Of a stretch of DNA of 64,000 nt, positions 9,337 through 18,422 are shown piece by piece. How positions within the stretch are numbered: position 1 is the stretch's first letter; the number at the start of each line of letters is the position of its first letter. A program made the translations under genes and the position numbers. The DNA is from Sphingobacterium deserti (GTDB taxonomy: Bacteria; Bacteroidota; Bacteroidia; Sphingobacteriales; Sphingobacteriaceae): positions 37,568-101,567 of the forward strand of contig NZ_JJMU01000062.1 in NCBI RefSeq assembly GCF_000757725.1, written 5' to 3'. The notes beneath the pieces were generated by a model. The model had not been told where the DNA came from. It did not search any database and was given only the letters and a program-made list of their open reading frames with translations.

Positions 9337-9770
9337 ATCCCTAGATCGCGTTAGTAAGGATAGCTAGGCAATTTTGAAAAAGATCCACGCTGCCCACGCG
9401 TCATGTGTAGGGTGTTACATGTACACTAAGACGTTGAAAAAATAATCTACTACGCAACCGAATCCAAACGATTTAGCTTATTTATTTCAAAAAAAGGGAA
9501 TTAATTATTTTGTTTTATCGGAAACGTTTGCGTAAGTTAGTTGTGACAACATCGTTGCTAACACAATAAAACTTAAAACTCATTTGTCACCTAGTCATCG
9601 TCGCTAAAGAAAAGCCTTTTTGTCGTCTCTTTAAGATTCGGTAATTCAACTTTTTGTTCCCGATTTTGACGCATAAATAACGGAGCCTATGTAGAAATAT
9701 ATACGAATATTCGCGCTATGAGCGCCGGCTAATCAATAAACTTTATTTGTAAACCTTTTTTGTTAACACC
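9337..9770 (+). promoter_or_regulatory. Leader region of the second susCD pair
   Basis: About 430 bases without a gene. Three items are visible. A string at 9461-9480 aligns with the right arm of the terminator at 3932-3956 but has lost its left arm, so it is a terminator fossil lying at the same distance from susC as the original. A LacI-type palindrome is centred at 9522-9529. The 13-base GCCTATGTAGAAA at 9685-9697 is shared with copy 1. TTTATTTG just before the gene (about 9741-9748) is one base off the -7 consensus. Confidence 0.45.
9519..9534. promoter_or_regulatory. LacI/PurR-type operator-like palindrome
   Basis: TCGGAAACGTTTGCGT contains the central AAACGTTT palindrome of LacI/GalR-family operators. 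The right half ACGTTTGCGT is a perfect half-site of the known PurR-type box; the left half has two mismatches. It lies about 240 bases before susC copy 2 and has no counterpart before copy 1. No LacI-family regulator gene is in the window, so function is inferred only. Confidence 0.3.
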
Positions 9771-12700
9771 ATGAAAAAAATGACTACTTTTTCTTGGGGG
9801 GAACCCTTTTACCCCAAAAAACCGATAACACGAGCACTATGGATATCAGGTGCGTTGATGTTAATTGGAAATTATACGCAAGCTACCGTATACTCGAAAC
9901 ATCCCGTTGCTGTAGAAATGCGCGCTGAACGCGTTCAACAAACAACTGTTCGAGGAAGCGTCGTGGATGCCGCTACGAAAACCCCTTTGGCCGGCGTAAC
10001 GCTGAAGGTAGTTGGAAAAGCGGCAGCGACCTCAACTGACCAAAACGGCGTCTTTGAGCTGGCCGCTGCTGTAGATGATCTTGTTGAAGTCAATTACATC
10101 GGTTATCAAGTAGCTCGGATAACTGTGCTTTCAACGACAACAAATCTTACCATCGAACTGCAGGCAGACAATAGTAACCTGGAAGAGGTATTAGTGACTG
10201 GCTATGGCACCCAGCGGAAGAAGGATTTGACAGGCGCTGTTGCCGTTGTAAATGTTGAACAGCTCAAAACCCAGCCGGCCGCTACGGCAGTCGAAGCGTT
10301 GCAAGGGCGGGCAACGGGCGTACAAATTGTGAACGATGGTGCGCCCGGCTCGACACCGCAAATTAAAATCCGGGGGTACAGTACCATCAATAACAATGAG
10401 CCACTGTATATTATAGATGGTGTACCTTTTGAAGGTAAGTTAAGCTGGCTTAATCAAAATGATATCGAGACTATGCAGGTCTTGAAAGATGCTTCTGCAG
10501 CCTCAATCTACGGTTCTCGAGCTAACAACGGGGTGGTAATTATCACCACGAAAACGGGTAAGGAGGGAAAGCCTCAGATAGCCTTTGACTCGTATGTCGG
10601 TTTACAGACCCCGCGCTACAGTACCTTTCCAAAAATGATGAGCCCGCAGCAGGTGTACGACCTAAATAATAGATTGGGCGGTACAAATCTCAGCCTGCCT
10701 GATTATTTATTAGTAGGGGAACTAGGAAGAGAGAACGTCGATGCCATGACACCGGCGGATTACGATATGTCTCGATACAATTACTCTCGCAATCCAAGTA
10801 CATTCTACCAAATTACGAAGGCTAACAAGGAAGGTACGAATTGGTTTCGCGAGCTTTCGCAAAATGCACCCACACAAAGTTACCAGCTTAGCTCCACGGG
10901 TGGTGGAGAAAATGCCACATACGCTGTGTCTTTGGGGCATTTGAAGCAAAAAGGTGCTATTATTCATAGTGGATTTGAGCGGTTTAATGTTCGGTCGAAC
11001 ACTATTTTTAAAGCGTTTAATGGCAAACTACGTCTCGGTGAAAATATGCAATACAGCCATACCCGAGGTTTTGGCGTTGGGGTGAATCCAAACGTCGCTG
11101 GTGGTTATATGGAGGAGGGAAGCATCTTAGGCTTTGCCTTTCGCATCCAGAATATTATCCCCGTATATGATGAAGGTGGTAATTTTGCAGGCTCGAAAGG
11201 TGGCTGGGGAAATGGACAAAACCCAGTTGCTATGGCTTTTCGAGGAAAGGACGATGTAAATAAAACAAACATGTTCTTCGGGAACGCCTTTGCAGAATAC
11301 GATATCCTGGACGGCTTGATGTTTCGTTCGAGCTTTGGCGTGAAATATGAAAACTATACGGGCATGGATATTACCTATCCAAATCCAGAGTTTTCGGAGG
11401 GATCGTTCAATAATGGTCTCAGTGAATACGCGGGCTACAATACAGAATGGACATGGACAAATACATTAAACTGGCGGAAAGTTATTGATAAGCACAATAT
11501 CAACGTTCTCGCTGGTACAGAAGCGATTGACAATCGCGCTAGGGATCTATCTGCGAATAGAAATGGTTTCTTTTTATTAAATAGCCTAGATTACTTTTAC
11601 CTCAACGCTGGTACGTCGAACTTCGGGAATACAGGCACGGGGTCATTGGGCGCATTATTTTCCATATTTGGAAAGGTAGACTACAGTTTTGATGATCGTT
11701 ATATTTTAAGCGCTACGGTACGTCGCGATGGCTCATCGAATTTTGGTGAAGCAAATCAGTATGGCGTTTTTCCCGGTATCAGTGGAGCTTGGCGATTGTC
11801 TAGTGAAGAGTTTTTGAAGCCAGTTACCTGGATCCGGGATTTAAAGCTACGGGCCGGTTATGGTATCACGGGTAACCAACGCATTCCTCCGCTCCAGTTT
11901 ATGAACCGCTACACATCCATTATTAATGAGTCTTCTTACCCGATCAACGGCACTGTAGCAACAGGTATCTGGCAAAGTGACTATGCTAATCCGGATGTGA
12001 AATGGGAACAAGTGAATGCCCTAAACTTAGGTATTGACTTTACACTTTTCGATGGCGATTTTGATGGTGCATTTGACTACTACGACAAGCGTACAAAAGA
12101 TATGCTTTTCCGCGTGCCGCTTCCAGCTGCTGCGGTCGGGAGAGCTAGAGCGCCTTATGTTAACGTTGGTAATATGAGTAACAAAGGGGTAGAATTTGCG
12201 TTGGGCTATCACTATGGCTACCGTCAGGAAAGCGACTTTAAACTAGACTTAGCGGGAACGATTTCCAGAAACGTAAATAGAGTGGAATCGTTGGCGCCAT
12301 CAATAACATCGCAGATTTACGGAAACTTTCGGAGTATGGAAACCACCATTCTTCGCGCCGGTGAGCAATTTGGCGCTTTCTATGGATATCAGGTTGCGGG
12401 AATCTATCAAAGCGATAGCGACGTAGCGAGCTCACCATCCTACGCTGGTGCACGCGCCGGCGGACTTAAATTTGCTGATATCAATGATGATGGTGTAATT
12501 AATGATGCTGATAGGACGGTTATCGGATCCCCACACCCTGATTTTATCTACTCCTTGGCGGTAAATACGGCGTACAAAAATTTCGATTTCTCGATGTTCT
12601 TTTATGGATCGCAGGGCAATGAAGTGTTTGACGCGACGCGTTACTACACCGATTTTAGTGTCTTCTCGGGACAGAAGAGCGCACGGCTTTTGGATTCCTG

Positions 12701-13043
12701 GAGCCCGCAAAATCCGGGCAGCCAAGTGCCATCACCCATCCTAAATGCTTCAACTTTTGAATACGCCTCGTCATCTTATTACGTGCAGGATGCCAGCTTT
12801 TTGAAACTAAGGACGATGCAGCTTGGGTACAATCTTCCTGTCAAAAATTTATTTGGTGAGAACACGTCGGTGAGCAAATTACGGGTCTACTTGGGGGTGA
12901 ACAACGTCTTCACCATTACCAAATATGAGGGGCTGGATCCAGAAGTTACAGCTACGCCAAGTGATTATCCGGCTTTGGGTGTCGATTTCGGAAGCTATCC
13001 GCAAGCGAGGCAATATACGTTTGGTGTGAGTTTAGGTTTTTAA
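9771..13043 (+). CDS. SusC-family TonB-dependent outer-membrane transporter, copy 2
   Basis: A 1090-residue paralogue of the 4248-7523 gene with the same domain order: export region, carboxypeptidase-D-like domain (from VRGSVVDAATK), EEVLVTGYGTQRKKDL, plug, barrel ending RQYTFGVSLGF. The plug is essentially identical to copy 1. The N-terminal 60 residues and some extracellular stretches (for example GGSYM/GGYMEEGS and QKSARLLDSW versus PKSTRLLDAW) differ. Many synonymous third-position changes separate the copies while the protein is kept, so the duplication is not recent. It pairs with the susD gene 18 bases downstream. Confidence 0.95.
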   Translation: MKKMTTFSWGEPFYPKKPITRALWISGALMLIGNYTQATVYSKHPVAVEMRAERVQQTTVRGSVVDAATKTPLAGVTLKVVGKAAATSTDQNGVFELAAAVDDLVEVNYIGYQVARITVLSTTTNLTIELQADNSNLEEVLVTGYGTQRKKDLTGAVAVVNVEQLKTQPAATAVEALQGRATGVQIVNDGAPGSTPQIKIRGYSTINNNEPLYIIDGVPFEGKLSWLNQNDIETMQVLKDASAASIYGSRANNGVVIITTKTGKEGKPQIAFDSYVGLQTPRYSTFPKMMSPQQVYDLNNRLGGTNLSLPDYLLVGELGRENVDAMTPADYDMSRYNYSRNPSTFYQITKANKEGTNWFRELSQNAPTQSYQLSSTGGGENATYAVSLGHLKQKGAIIHSGFERFNVRSNTIFKAFNGKLRLGENMQYSHTRGFGVGVNPNVAGGYMEEGSILGFAFRIQNIIPVYDEGGNFAGSKGGWGNGQNPVAMAFRGKDDVNKTNMFFGNAFAEYDILDGLMFRSSFGVKYENYTGMDITYPNPEFSEGSFNNGLSEYAGYNTEWTWTNTLNWRKVIDKHNINVLAGTEAIDNRARDLSANRNGFFLLNSLDYFYLNAGTSNFGNTGTGSLGALFSIFGKVDYSFDDRYILSATVRRDGSSNFGEANQYGVFPGISGAWRLSSEEFLKPVTWIRDLKLRAGYGITGNQRIPPLQFMNRYTSIINESSYPINGTVATGIWQSDYANPDVKWEQVNALNLGIDFTLFDGDFDGAFDYYDKRTKDMLFRVPLPAAAVGRARAPYVNVGNMSNKGVEFALGYHYGYRQESDFKLDLAGTISRNVNRVESLAPSITSQIYGNFRSMETTILRAGEQFGAFYGYQVAGIYQSDSDVASSPSYAGARAGGLKFADINDDGVINDADRTVIGSPHPDFIYSLAVNTAYKNFDFSMFFYGSQGNEVFDATRYYTDFSVFSGQKSARLLDSWSPQNPGSQVPSPILNASTFEYASSSYYVQDASFLKLRTMQLGYNLPVKNLFGENTSVSKLRVYLGVNNVFTITKYEGLDPEVTATPSDYPALGVDFGSYPQARQYTFGVSLGF

Positions 13044-13061
13044 TATTTAAAGAGTTTTATC

Positions 13062-14777
13062 ATGAAAAAGTACGCATTATATATCTCGATCCTTTGTGCC
13101 GGACTACTACTGTCCAGCTGTGGAAAGGACTTCCTAAATAAGAATCCGCAGGGGGCGCTCAGTGAAGATCAGGTGCTAAATAGCGACGGCGTCGAGGCCA
13201 ATTTGTTAGGCGCCTACGGTATATTGAACGGTAACGTAAGTGGCACATGGGGTAATTACGCTGCCGCACCTAGTCAGTGGCTCTTTGGGGAAGTAGCAGC
13301 TGATAACGCACATAAGGGGTCGGAAGAAACGGATCAACCAAATATGAACCTTATTGAGTTGTTACGACCAAATCCCGCAAATGATAACCTGTCGCAAATG
13401 TGGCAGGTGTATTACGAAGGCATTGCGCGCTGTAATAGGACAATCGTTCTGCTAAAGAAAGATCAACAAAGCGGTGGTACGGTCTCCGCCTCGCGCGCAG
13501 TAGAAATTGAAGCTGAAGCTAAAATGCTACGCGCTCACTACTATTTTTACCTTTGGCGAGTATTTAAAAATATTCCTTGGGTAGATGAAAACACATCGCT
13601 GGATGCAGCGAAAGTTATGTCCAATGACCAAGACATCTATCCTAAGATTATTGCCGACGTACAGTTTGCCGTCGAAAATCTTCCTGAAAGCAAGATAAGT
13701 GGCGAGAAAGGAAGAATGGACAAGATGATCGCCAAGGCCTACCTTGGTAAGCTACACCTTTATCAGGGAAATCACGCTCTTGCCTTGCCGTTGTTTAAAG
13801 AAGCTATCGGAAGCAAGGATATTACGGCAATGCCTTTCCAGAACAACTTTAATGTAGAGACAGAAGACGGCCCCGAAGTTTTAATGGTTTCCAAACATGC
13901 GATTAATCCGAATGGAACGGGAGATAATGCGAATACGGGCGATATGTTATCAGGTTTATATGGTACGTCACCTGTGGGGTGTTGCGGTTTCTATCAACCA
14001 TCGATTGATCTGGTCAACGCATATCGGGTTGATGCGAATGGACTTCCGTATTTAAATGGACAATACCGTGTGGATCCCTATTTGTCTGACCTCGGGTTAT
14101 CGGATACCTTGAAAGCGCAATATGTGGTAAATCGAGCATTGCGTGTAGATCCGCGCTTGGATTACACCGTTGGACGGCGGGGCATTCCTTACCTTGATTA
14201 TGGCGTGATGCCGGGGGATGCCTGGATTCGGTTAGCCAGTTATGCTGGTCCATTTGTTGGCGTTAAAACAATGATCAACAGAAGCCAATTCGCTTCGCAT
14301 GCCGTGCCTGGAGAACCCTATATTACCGCATTGGATGTAAATATCATGCGTTTGGCAGATGTTATTTTGATGGCGGCGGAATGCGAAGTTGAACTTGGAA
14401 ACCTGAGTGGCGCTTTAGCATACGTGAATGCCATACGGTTGCGAGCAGCAAAACTACCTCCGAAGCAGCTCAATGGTGCTAATATGGCTAATTATGTTGT
14501 ACAACCCTATACCTCATTTCCAAATGCGGAATATGCACGAAATGCGGTTCGTATGGAGCGTAGATTGGAACTTGCTTTAGAAGGTCACCGGTTTTACGAT
14601 CTCGTAAGGTGGGGCATTGCAAAACAAACATTAGAAAGCTACTCGACCTTTGAAGGCGGACACCTTCCCGCGTTTGCTGGCGTCACGTTTAATAGTCAAA
14701 ATGCCTATTTCCCAATTCCACAGATTGAGATCGATCGAAGTGGGGGCGCGTTGAAACAAAATGCAGGCTACAACTAG
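13062..14777 (+). CDS. SusD/RagB-family outer-membrane lipoprotein, copy 2
   Basis: A 571-residue paralogue of the 7544-9259 lipoprotein with lipobox LSSC (Cys20), KDFLNKNPQG after it, TPR-like helices and the RMERRLELALEGHRFYDL signature. It is the surface partner of SusC copy 2. The CC pair in VGCCGF is conserved. The region after it (FYQPSIDLVNAYRVDANGLPYL) closely tracks copy 1, so ligand specificity may overlap. A strong terminator follows, closing the module. Confidence 0.95.
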   Translation: MKKYALYISILCAGLLLSSCGKDFLNKNPQGALSEDQVLNSDGVEANLLGAYGILNGNVSGTWGNYAAAPSQWLFGEVAADNAHKGSEETDQPNMNLIELLRPNPANDNLSQMWQVYYEGIARCNRTIVLLKKDQQSGGTVSASRAVEIEAEAKMLRAHYYFYLWRVFKNIPWVDENTSLDAAKVMSNDQDIYPKIIADVQFAVENLPESKISGEKGRMDKMIAKAYLGKLHLYQGNHALALPLFKEAIGSKDITAMPFQNNFNVETEDGPEVLMVSKHAINPNGTGDNANTGDMLSGLYGTSPVGCCGFYQPSIDLVNAYRVDANGLPYLNGQYRVDPYLSDLGLSDTLKAQYVVNRALRVDPRLDYTVGRRGIPYLDYGVMPGDAWIRLASYAGPFVGVKTMINRSQFASHAVPGEPYITALDVNIMRLADVILMAAECEVELGNLSGALAYVNAIRLRAAKLPPKQLNGANMANYVVQPYTSFPNAEYARNAVRMERRLELALEGHRFYDLVRWGIAKQTLESYSTFEGGHLPAFAGVTFNSQNAYFPIPQIEIDRSGGALKQNAGYN

Positions 14778-14798
14778 TGGTAATGCTTTTGCATAGTA

Positions 14799-14841
14799 AG
14801 TCCGATTCTTTGTGCGGATTATTCCAGCAAAGAATCGGACT
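14799..14841 (+). terminator. Terminator after susD copy 2
   Basis: Perfect 14-bp stem AGTCCGATTCTTTG (14799-14812) and CAAAGAATCGGACT (14828-14841) with a 15-base loop. The T-run after it is short (GCTTT), so termination may be partial. Confidence 0.75.
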
Positions 14842-14987
14842 GCTTTAATTACCTATACTCGTCTGTTGCCCTGTTTGATCGTTATGCCAATCCTGTTTAA
14901 TATCCGTTGAATAGGTAAGCGAAACGATGAGCATACAATATCACCGAATCTAGCCCTTTATTTCCCGTCTTTTCGTATGTTTACGAT

Positions 14988-16295
14988 ATGAAAAACATTT
15001 TGCTGAGTATGGCCATGCTCTGGGCAACTTTTCCGCTGATTGCGCAAACCATCGATGTAACTCCTATCAAGCGTGAGTTGGAGCAATCGCCAATCTTGAA
15101 GGGACACTTTTACGGAGTATGTCTGTATGATTTAGATAGCAATCGGTTTTTACTAGGTGTCAACGAGAGCAAGCATTTTACCCCTGCATCAAATACAAAA
15201 GTATTTACGCTATTTGCCGCTTTAAAATATTTAGGCGATTCTATCGCTGGCCTACACTACATAGAAAGAGGTGATTCGCTTATTTTCTGGGGAACAGGCG
15301 ATCCCACTTTCTTACATAATAAGCATGATTCTGGAAAAGTCTTTAACTTCTTAAAGAATAGCACGAAACGACTTTTTTATGCAACAGATGATTTAGCTGA
15401 GGAGTCTTTCTATCGCAGGGGTTGGGCTATCGAAGATTACGAAGAATACTATCAGCCAGAGATTAGCAGCTTCCCGATTTATGGAAATGTGGTGACGTTT
15501 AGAGAACGAACTGGCCGACTCGAATGCTACCCTAGCTATTTTCAACCTGCGTTATCGCATAAGTCTGATGGACACAAGAATTACAGGCTGTGGAGAGACT
15601 TTCATCACAATATCTTTATACAAAATCAGACCCGTCCGCCGCATAAATATGTGAATGAGAAACCTTTCAGGTACTCATCCGAATTATTTGTTAAATTGCT
15701 GAGCGATACATTGAAGCGCAGCGTGACCACGATAAAAGCGCAGCGACCTCGGGAGGTAAGTGCTATTTATTCTACACATACCGCGTCGATTTTGCGCGAA
15801 ATGATGTTGCCTAGCGACAACTTCTTGGCCGAACAGATCCACATGATGGTGGTATTGCAACGATATGGTATCTTTCAAACTGGGCAGTTGCGGAAGGATA
15901 TGGACAAAGACTTTTACAATCTTTTCACTGACAGGATAGACCTTCATGATGCAAGTGGATTGTCCAGCTATAATAAAGTAACCCCTCGCAGCATGGTAGA
16001 GGTGTTGCTAATGATATCGTCCTCACTTCCTGATACTACTTCGCTACATAAGTTATTCCCTACTGGCGGTGTAGACGGTACGCTAAAGCGGACTTATGGT
16101 TTAGATAATAACGAACCATTTGTTTGGGCCAAGACAGGTACGATCAGTGCGGTACACAACCAAAGCGGCTTTATCCGTACCAGATCTGGGCGAAACCTGG
16201 TATTCTCCTTTTTGAATACGAACTTCCTCGGCAGTGCTGGCTCGGTAAGTCGAGAAATAGCACGCGTGATGACCTTTATCAGGCAAAACTACTAA
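14988..16295 (+). CDS. D-alanyl-D-alanine carboxypeptidase/endopeptidase, PBP4 (peptidase S13) type
   Basis: A 435-residue exported protein (signal peptide about 1-20, ending PLIAQ). It shows the serine penicilloyl-transferase motifs: SxxK as SNTK (Ser68, Lys71), SxN as SDN in LPSDNFLAEQ, and KTG in WAKTGTISA. S13 enzymes trim or hydrolyse peptidoglycan cross-links in the periplasm and are inhibited by beta-lactams. It lacks the long inserted domain of E. coli DacB, as is common in Bacteroidota. Transcription is independent of the susCD unit. Confidence 0.9.
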   Translation: MKNILLSMAMLWATFPLIAQTIDVTPIKRELEQSPILKGHFYGVCLYDLDSNRFLLGVNESKHFTPASNTKVFTLFAALKYLGDSIAGLHYIERGDSLIFWGTGDPTFLHNKHDSGKVFNFLKNSTKRLFYATDDLAEESFYRRGWAIEDYEEYYQPEISSFPIYGNVVTFRERTGRLECYPSYFQPALSHKSDGHKNYRLWRDFHHNIFIQNQTRPPHKYVNEKPFRYSSELFVKLLSDTLKRSVTTIKAQRPREVSAIYSTHTASILREMMLPSDNFLAEQIHMMVVLQRYGIFQTGQLRKDMDKDFYNLFTDRIDLHDASGLSSYNKVTPRSMVEVLLMISSSLPDTTSLHKLFPTGGVDGTLKRTYGLDNNEPFVWAKTGTISAVHNQSGFIRTRSGRNLVFSFLNTNFLGSAGSVSREIARVMTFIRQNY

Positions 16296-16373
16296 AGCGA
16301 ATGCATGAATAATTCGTATTTTACTGTTTCACTTTCCTATATTTAGTGAACATTGTTATATTCGCTGTAATTT

Positions 16374-17681
16374 ATGCGCGTCATCAAAAAAAACGACAAA
16401 CGCTTGATTCGCTCTTGGTCTATGTACGACTGGGCGAATTCTGCTTATAACTTAGTTATAACATCGACTATTTTTCCGGCATATTATACCGCAATCACAC
16501 AAACCGAAGAACATGGCGATGTAGTCTCATTTTTCGGTTTTAAAATAATTAATACCGCTTTATCAAACTTCAGTCTAGCCTTCGCCTATTTGATTATGGC
16601 GATAACATTGCCATTTATCTCGTCATATGCTGATGTTCACGGGAAGAAAAAGCAGATCATGATGTTTTTTACTTATTTCGGAGCACTGTGTTGCATGGGA
16701 CTTTTCTTTTTCAAAATTGAGACGCTCGAAATGAGTATCATCCTATTTGCTCTGGCAGCTATGGGATACATAGGAGGCGTATTATTCAATAATTCTTATT
16801 TGCCGGAGATTGCCACGGCAGATCAACAAGATCGTGTCAGCGCACAAGGATTTGCCTATGGCTATGTGGGCTGTGTAACCTTGCAGATCATTTGTCTCCT
16901 ATTTATCCTGTTTCCGCAATGGTTCGGTATCACCGACGCTTCTTTTGGACCGCGCTTGTCGTTCCTGTTGGTTGGAGTTTGGTGGGCTGGTTTTGCAACT
17001 ATTCCTTTCCGTGCACTACCTGGAAACCAACGCTCATCTATCCGCGCATCTAAGAAGTTGTTTCGCACAGTCATTATTGAATTTAGAATTGTGCTTCGTA
17101 AGATAGGTCGCATGATTCGTATTAAACGATTTTTACCCGCTTACTTTTTCTATGCATCAGGTGTGCAGACTGTTATGATCGTCGCTGCTGCTTTTGGTGC
17201 AAAAGAGTTAAAGATGGAAAGCTCAAAACTAATTGTTACGATATTGCTTATACAGCTAGTAGCCATCTTGGGGGCTATTTTAATGTCCAAGCTCTCCGAG
17301 AGATTTGGTAATATTAAGGTCCTTATAGCCGTGGTCGTGGTATGGCTTGGAATTTGCATAGCCGCATTTTTTGTGCATACAGAAATGCAATTTTATATAC
17401 TTGCTTGCGTTGTTGGGCTTGTGATGGGCGGAATACAGTCACTGTCAAGATCTACATATTCTAAGTTTTTACCTGAAGATACCAAGGATACAGCGTCCTT
17501 TTTCAGCTTTTATGACGTTACGGAAAAACTTGCTATTGTTATGGGGCTGCTGTCTTTTGCGTTTATTGAGCAAGTGACGCATAACATTCGCTATTCGGCA
17601 TTGGCATTATCTGTATTTTTTATCCTAGGCGGACTACTCTTGTTTCGGGTTTTAAGATTTAATAAAGCAATGACTGTATGA
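16374..17681 (+). CDS. UMF1-family MFS permease
   Basis: A 435-residue membrane protein with about twelve hydrophobic segments. The N-terminal SMYDWANSAYNLVITSTIFP is the signature of the UMF1/Atg22-like family of the major facilitator superfamily, and GYIGGVLFNNSYLPEIA and GGIQSLSRSTYSKFLPE are also typical. Substrates are not established for bacterial members; amino-acid efflux is known for yeast Atg22. It overlaps the downstream Fe-S protein by four bases (ATGA), so the two are likely coupled. Confidence 0.88.
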   Translation: MRVIKKNDKRLIRSWSMYDWANSAYNLVITSTIFPAYYTAITQTEEHGDVVSFFGFKIINTALSNFSLAFAYLIMAITLPFISSYADVHGKKKQIMMFFTYFGALCCMGLFFFKIETLEMSIILFALAAMGYIGGVLFNNSYLPEIATADQQDRVSAQGFAYGYVGCVTLQIICLLFILFPQWFGITDASFGPRLSFLLVGVWWAGFATIPFRALPGNQRSSIRASKKLFRTVIIEFRIVLRKIGRMIRIKRFLPAYFFYASGVQTVMIVAAAFGAKELKMESSKLIVTILLIQLVAILGAILMSKLSERFGNIKVLIAVVVVWLGICIAAFFVHTEMQFYILACVVGLVMGGIQSLSRSTYSKFLPEDTKDTASFFSFYDVTEKLAIVMGLLSFAFIEQVTHNIRYSALALSVFFILGGLLLFRVLRFNKAMTV

Positions 17682-18406
17682 AAGTGCAACTTTTTATCCC
17701 TTGTTTAGTGGATCAACTTTACCCCGAAACGGCGTTCAATAGCATTAAATTGCTTCAAAAAGCTGGTTGTGAGGTCGTGTATAATCCGGAGCAAACCTGC
17801 TGTGGACAACTGGCGTACGATGCAGGTTTTTGGGACGAGGCAAAGCGCGTAGGGCTTAAATTTCTAGCGGATTTCTCGGAAGACTGCTATATTGTTGCGC
17901 CCTCTATTTCCTGCACTGGTATGGTGAAGAACGGTTACGATGACCTGTTCACTAACTCGACCCTGCATAATAGCTGCCGAAATATACAGTCTAATATTTT
18001 TGATATTAGCGACTTTTTGGTAAATGTGCTTAAAAAAGATTATTTTGGAGCAGAGTTGGTCGGAACGGCGGTTTATCATCATTCCTGTTCTGGCGATCCG
18101 CAGTCTGAAGCTATCAAAGAGCCGATGCAGTTGCTCAGACAAGTGGGCGGACTGGAATTAATAGAAATGGAAGAGCCGGATGGCTGCTGTGGTTTCGGCG
18201 GCTCATTTGCCGTTAAATTCGAAGGAATCTCTGCTGCTATGGCAGAACAACGGGTAATTAGCGCAATGCAGGCGAAAGCAGATTTTATTATAGCTACAGA
18301 TAGCACATGTATCGTGCAATTGCAAGCGTATATTGACAAGGAGCAGCTACCTATTAAAACAAAGCACATCGCCGATGTCTTGACATCCGGTTGGGCAAAC
18401 ATATAA
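17678..18406 (+). CDS. LutA/YkgE-type cysteine-rich (Fe-S) oxidoreductase subunit
   Basis: A 242-residue protein with two CCG-type cysteine-rich domains: TCCGQLAYDAG near residue 43 and GCCGFGGSFAVKF near residue 170, plus HHSCSGDPQ between them. Such domains bind Fe-S clusters and occur in LutA of L-lactate utilisation and in glycolate oxidase and heterodisulfide reductase subunits. The partners LutB and LutC are not in the neighbourhood, so it is either an orphan LutA or part of a split system. It overlaps the UMF1 permease by four bases. Confidence 0.85.
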   Translation: MKVQLFIPCLVDQLYPETAFNSIKLLQKAGCEVVYNPEQTCCGQLAYDAGFWDEAKRVGLKFLADFSEDCYIVAPSISCTGMVKNGYDDLFTNSTLHNSCRNIQSNIFDISDFLVNVLKKDYFGAELVGTAVYHHSCSGDPQSEAIKEPMQLLRQVGGLELIEMEEPDGCCGFGGSFAVKFEGISAAMAEQRVISAMQAKADFIIATDSTCIVQLQAYIDKEQLPIKTKHIADVLTSGWANI

Positions 18407-18422
18407 CACAAAAGCTAACATA

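Noticed and set aside
4248..14777. Polysaccharide utilisation locus
   Set aside because: Two susCD pairs are present, but no glycoside hydrolase, lyase, sulfatase or regulator is adjacent. The ThuA-like and isomerase-like genes are separated by terminators and other genes.
17678..18406. Complete lactate-utilisation operon
   Set aside because: Only a LutA-like gene is present. LutB and LutC were not found nearby, so no operon is claimed.
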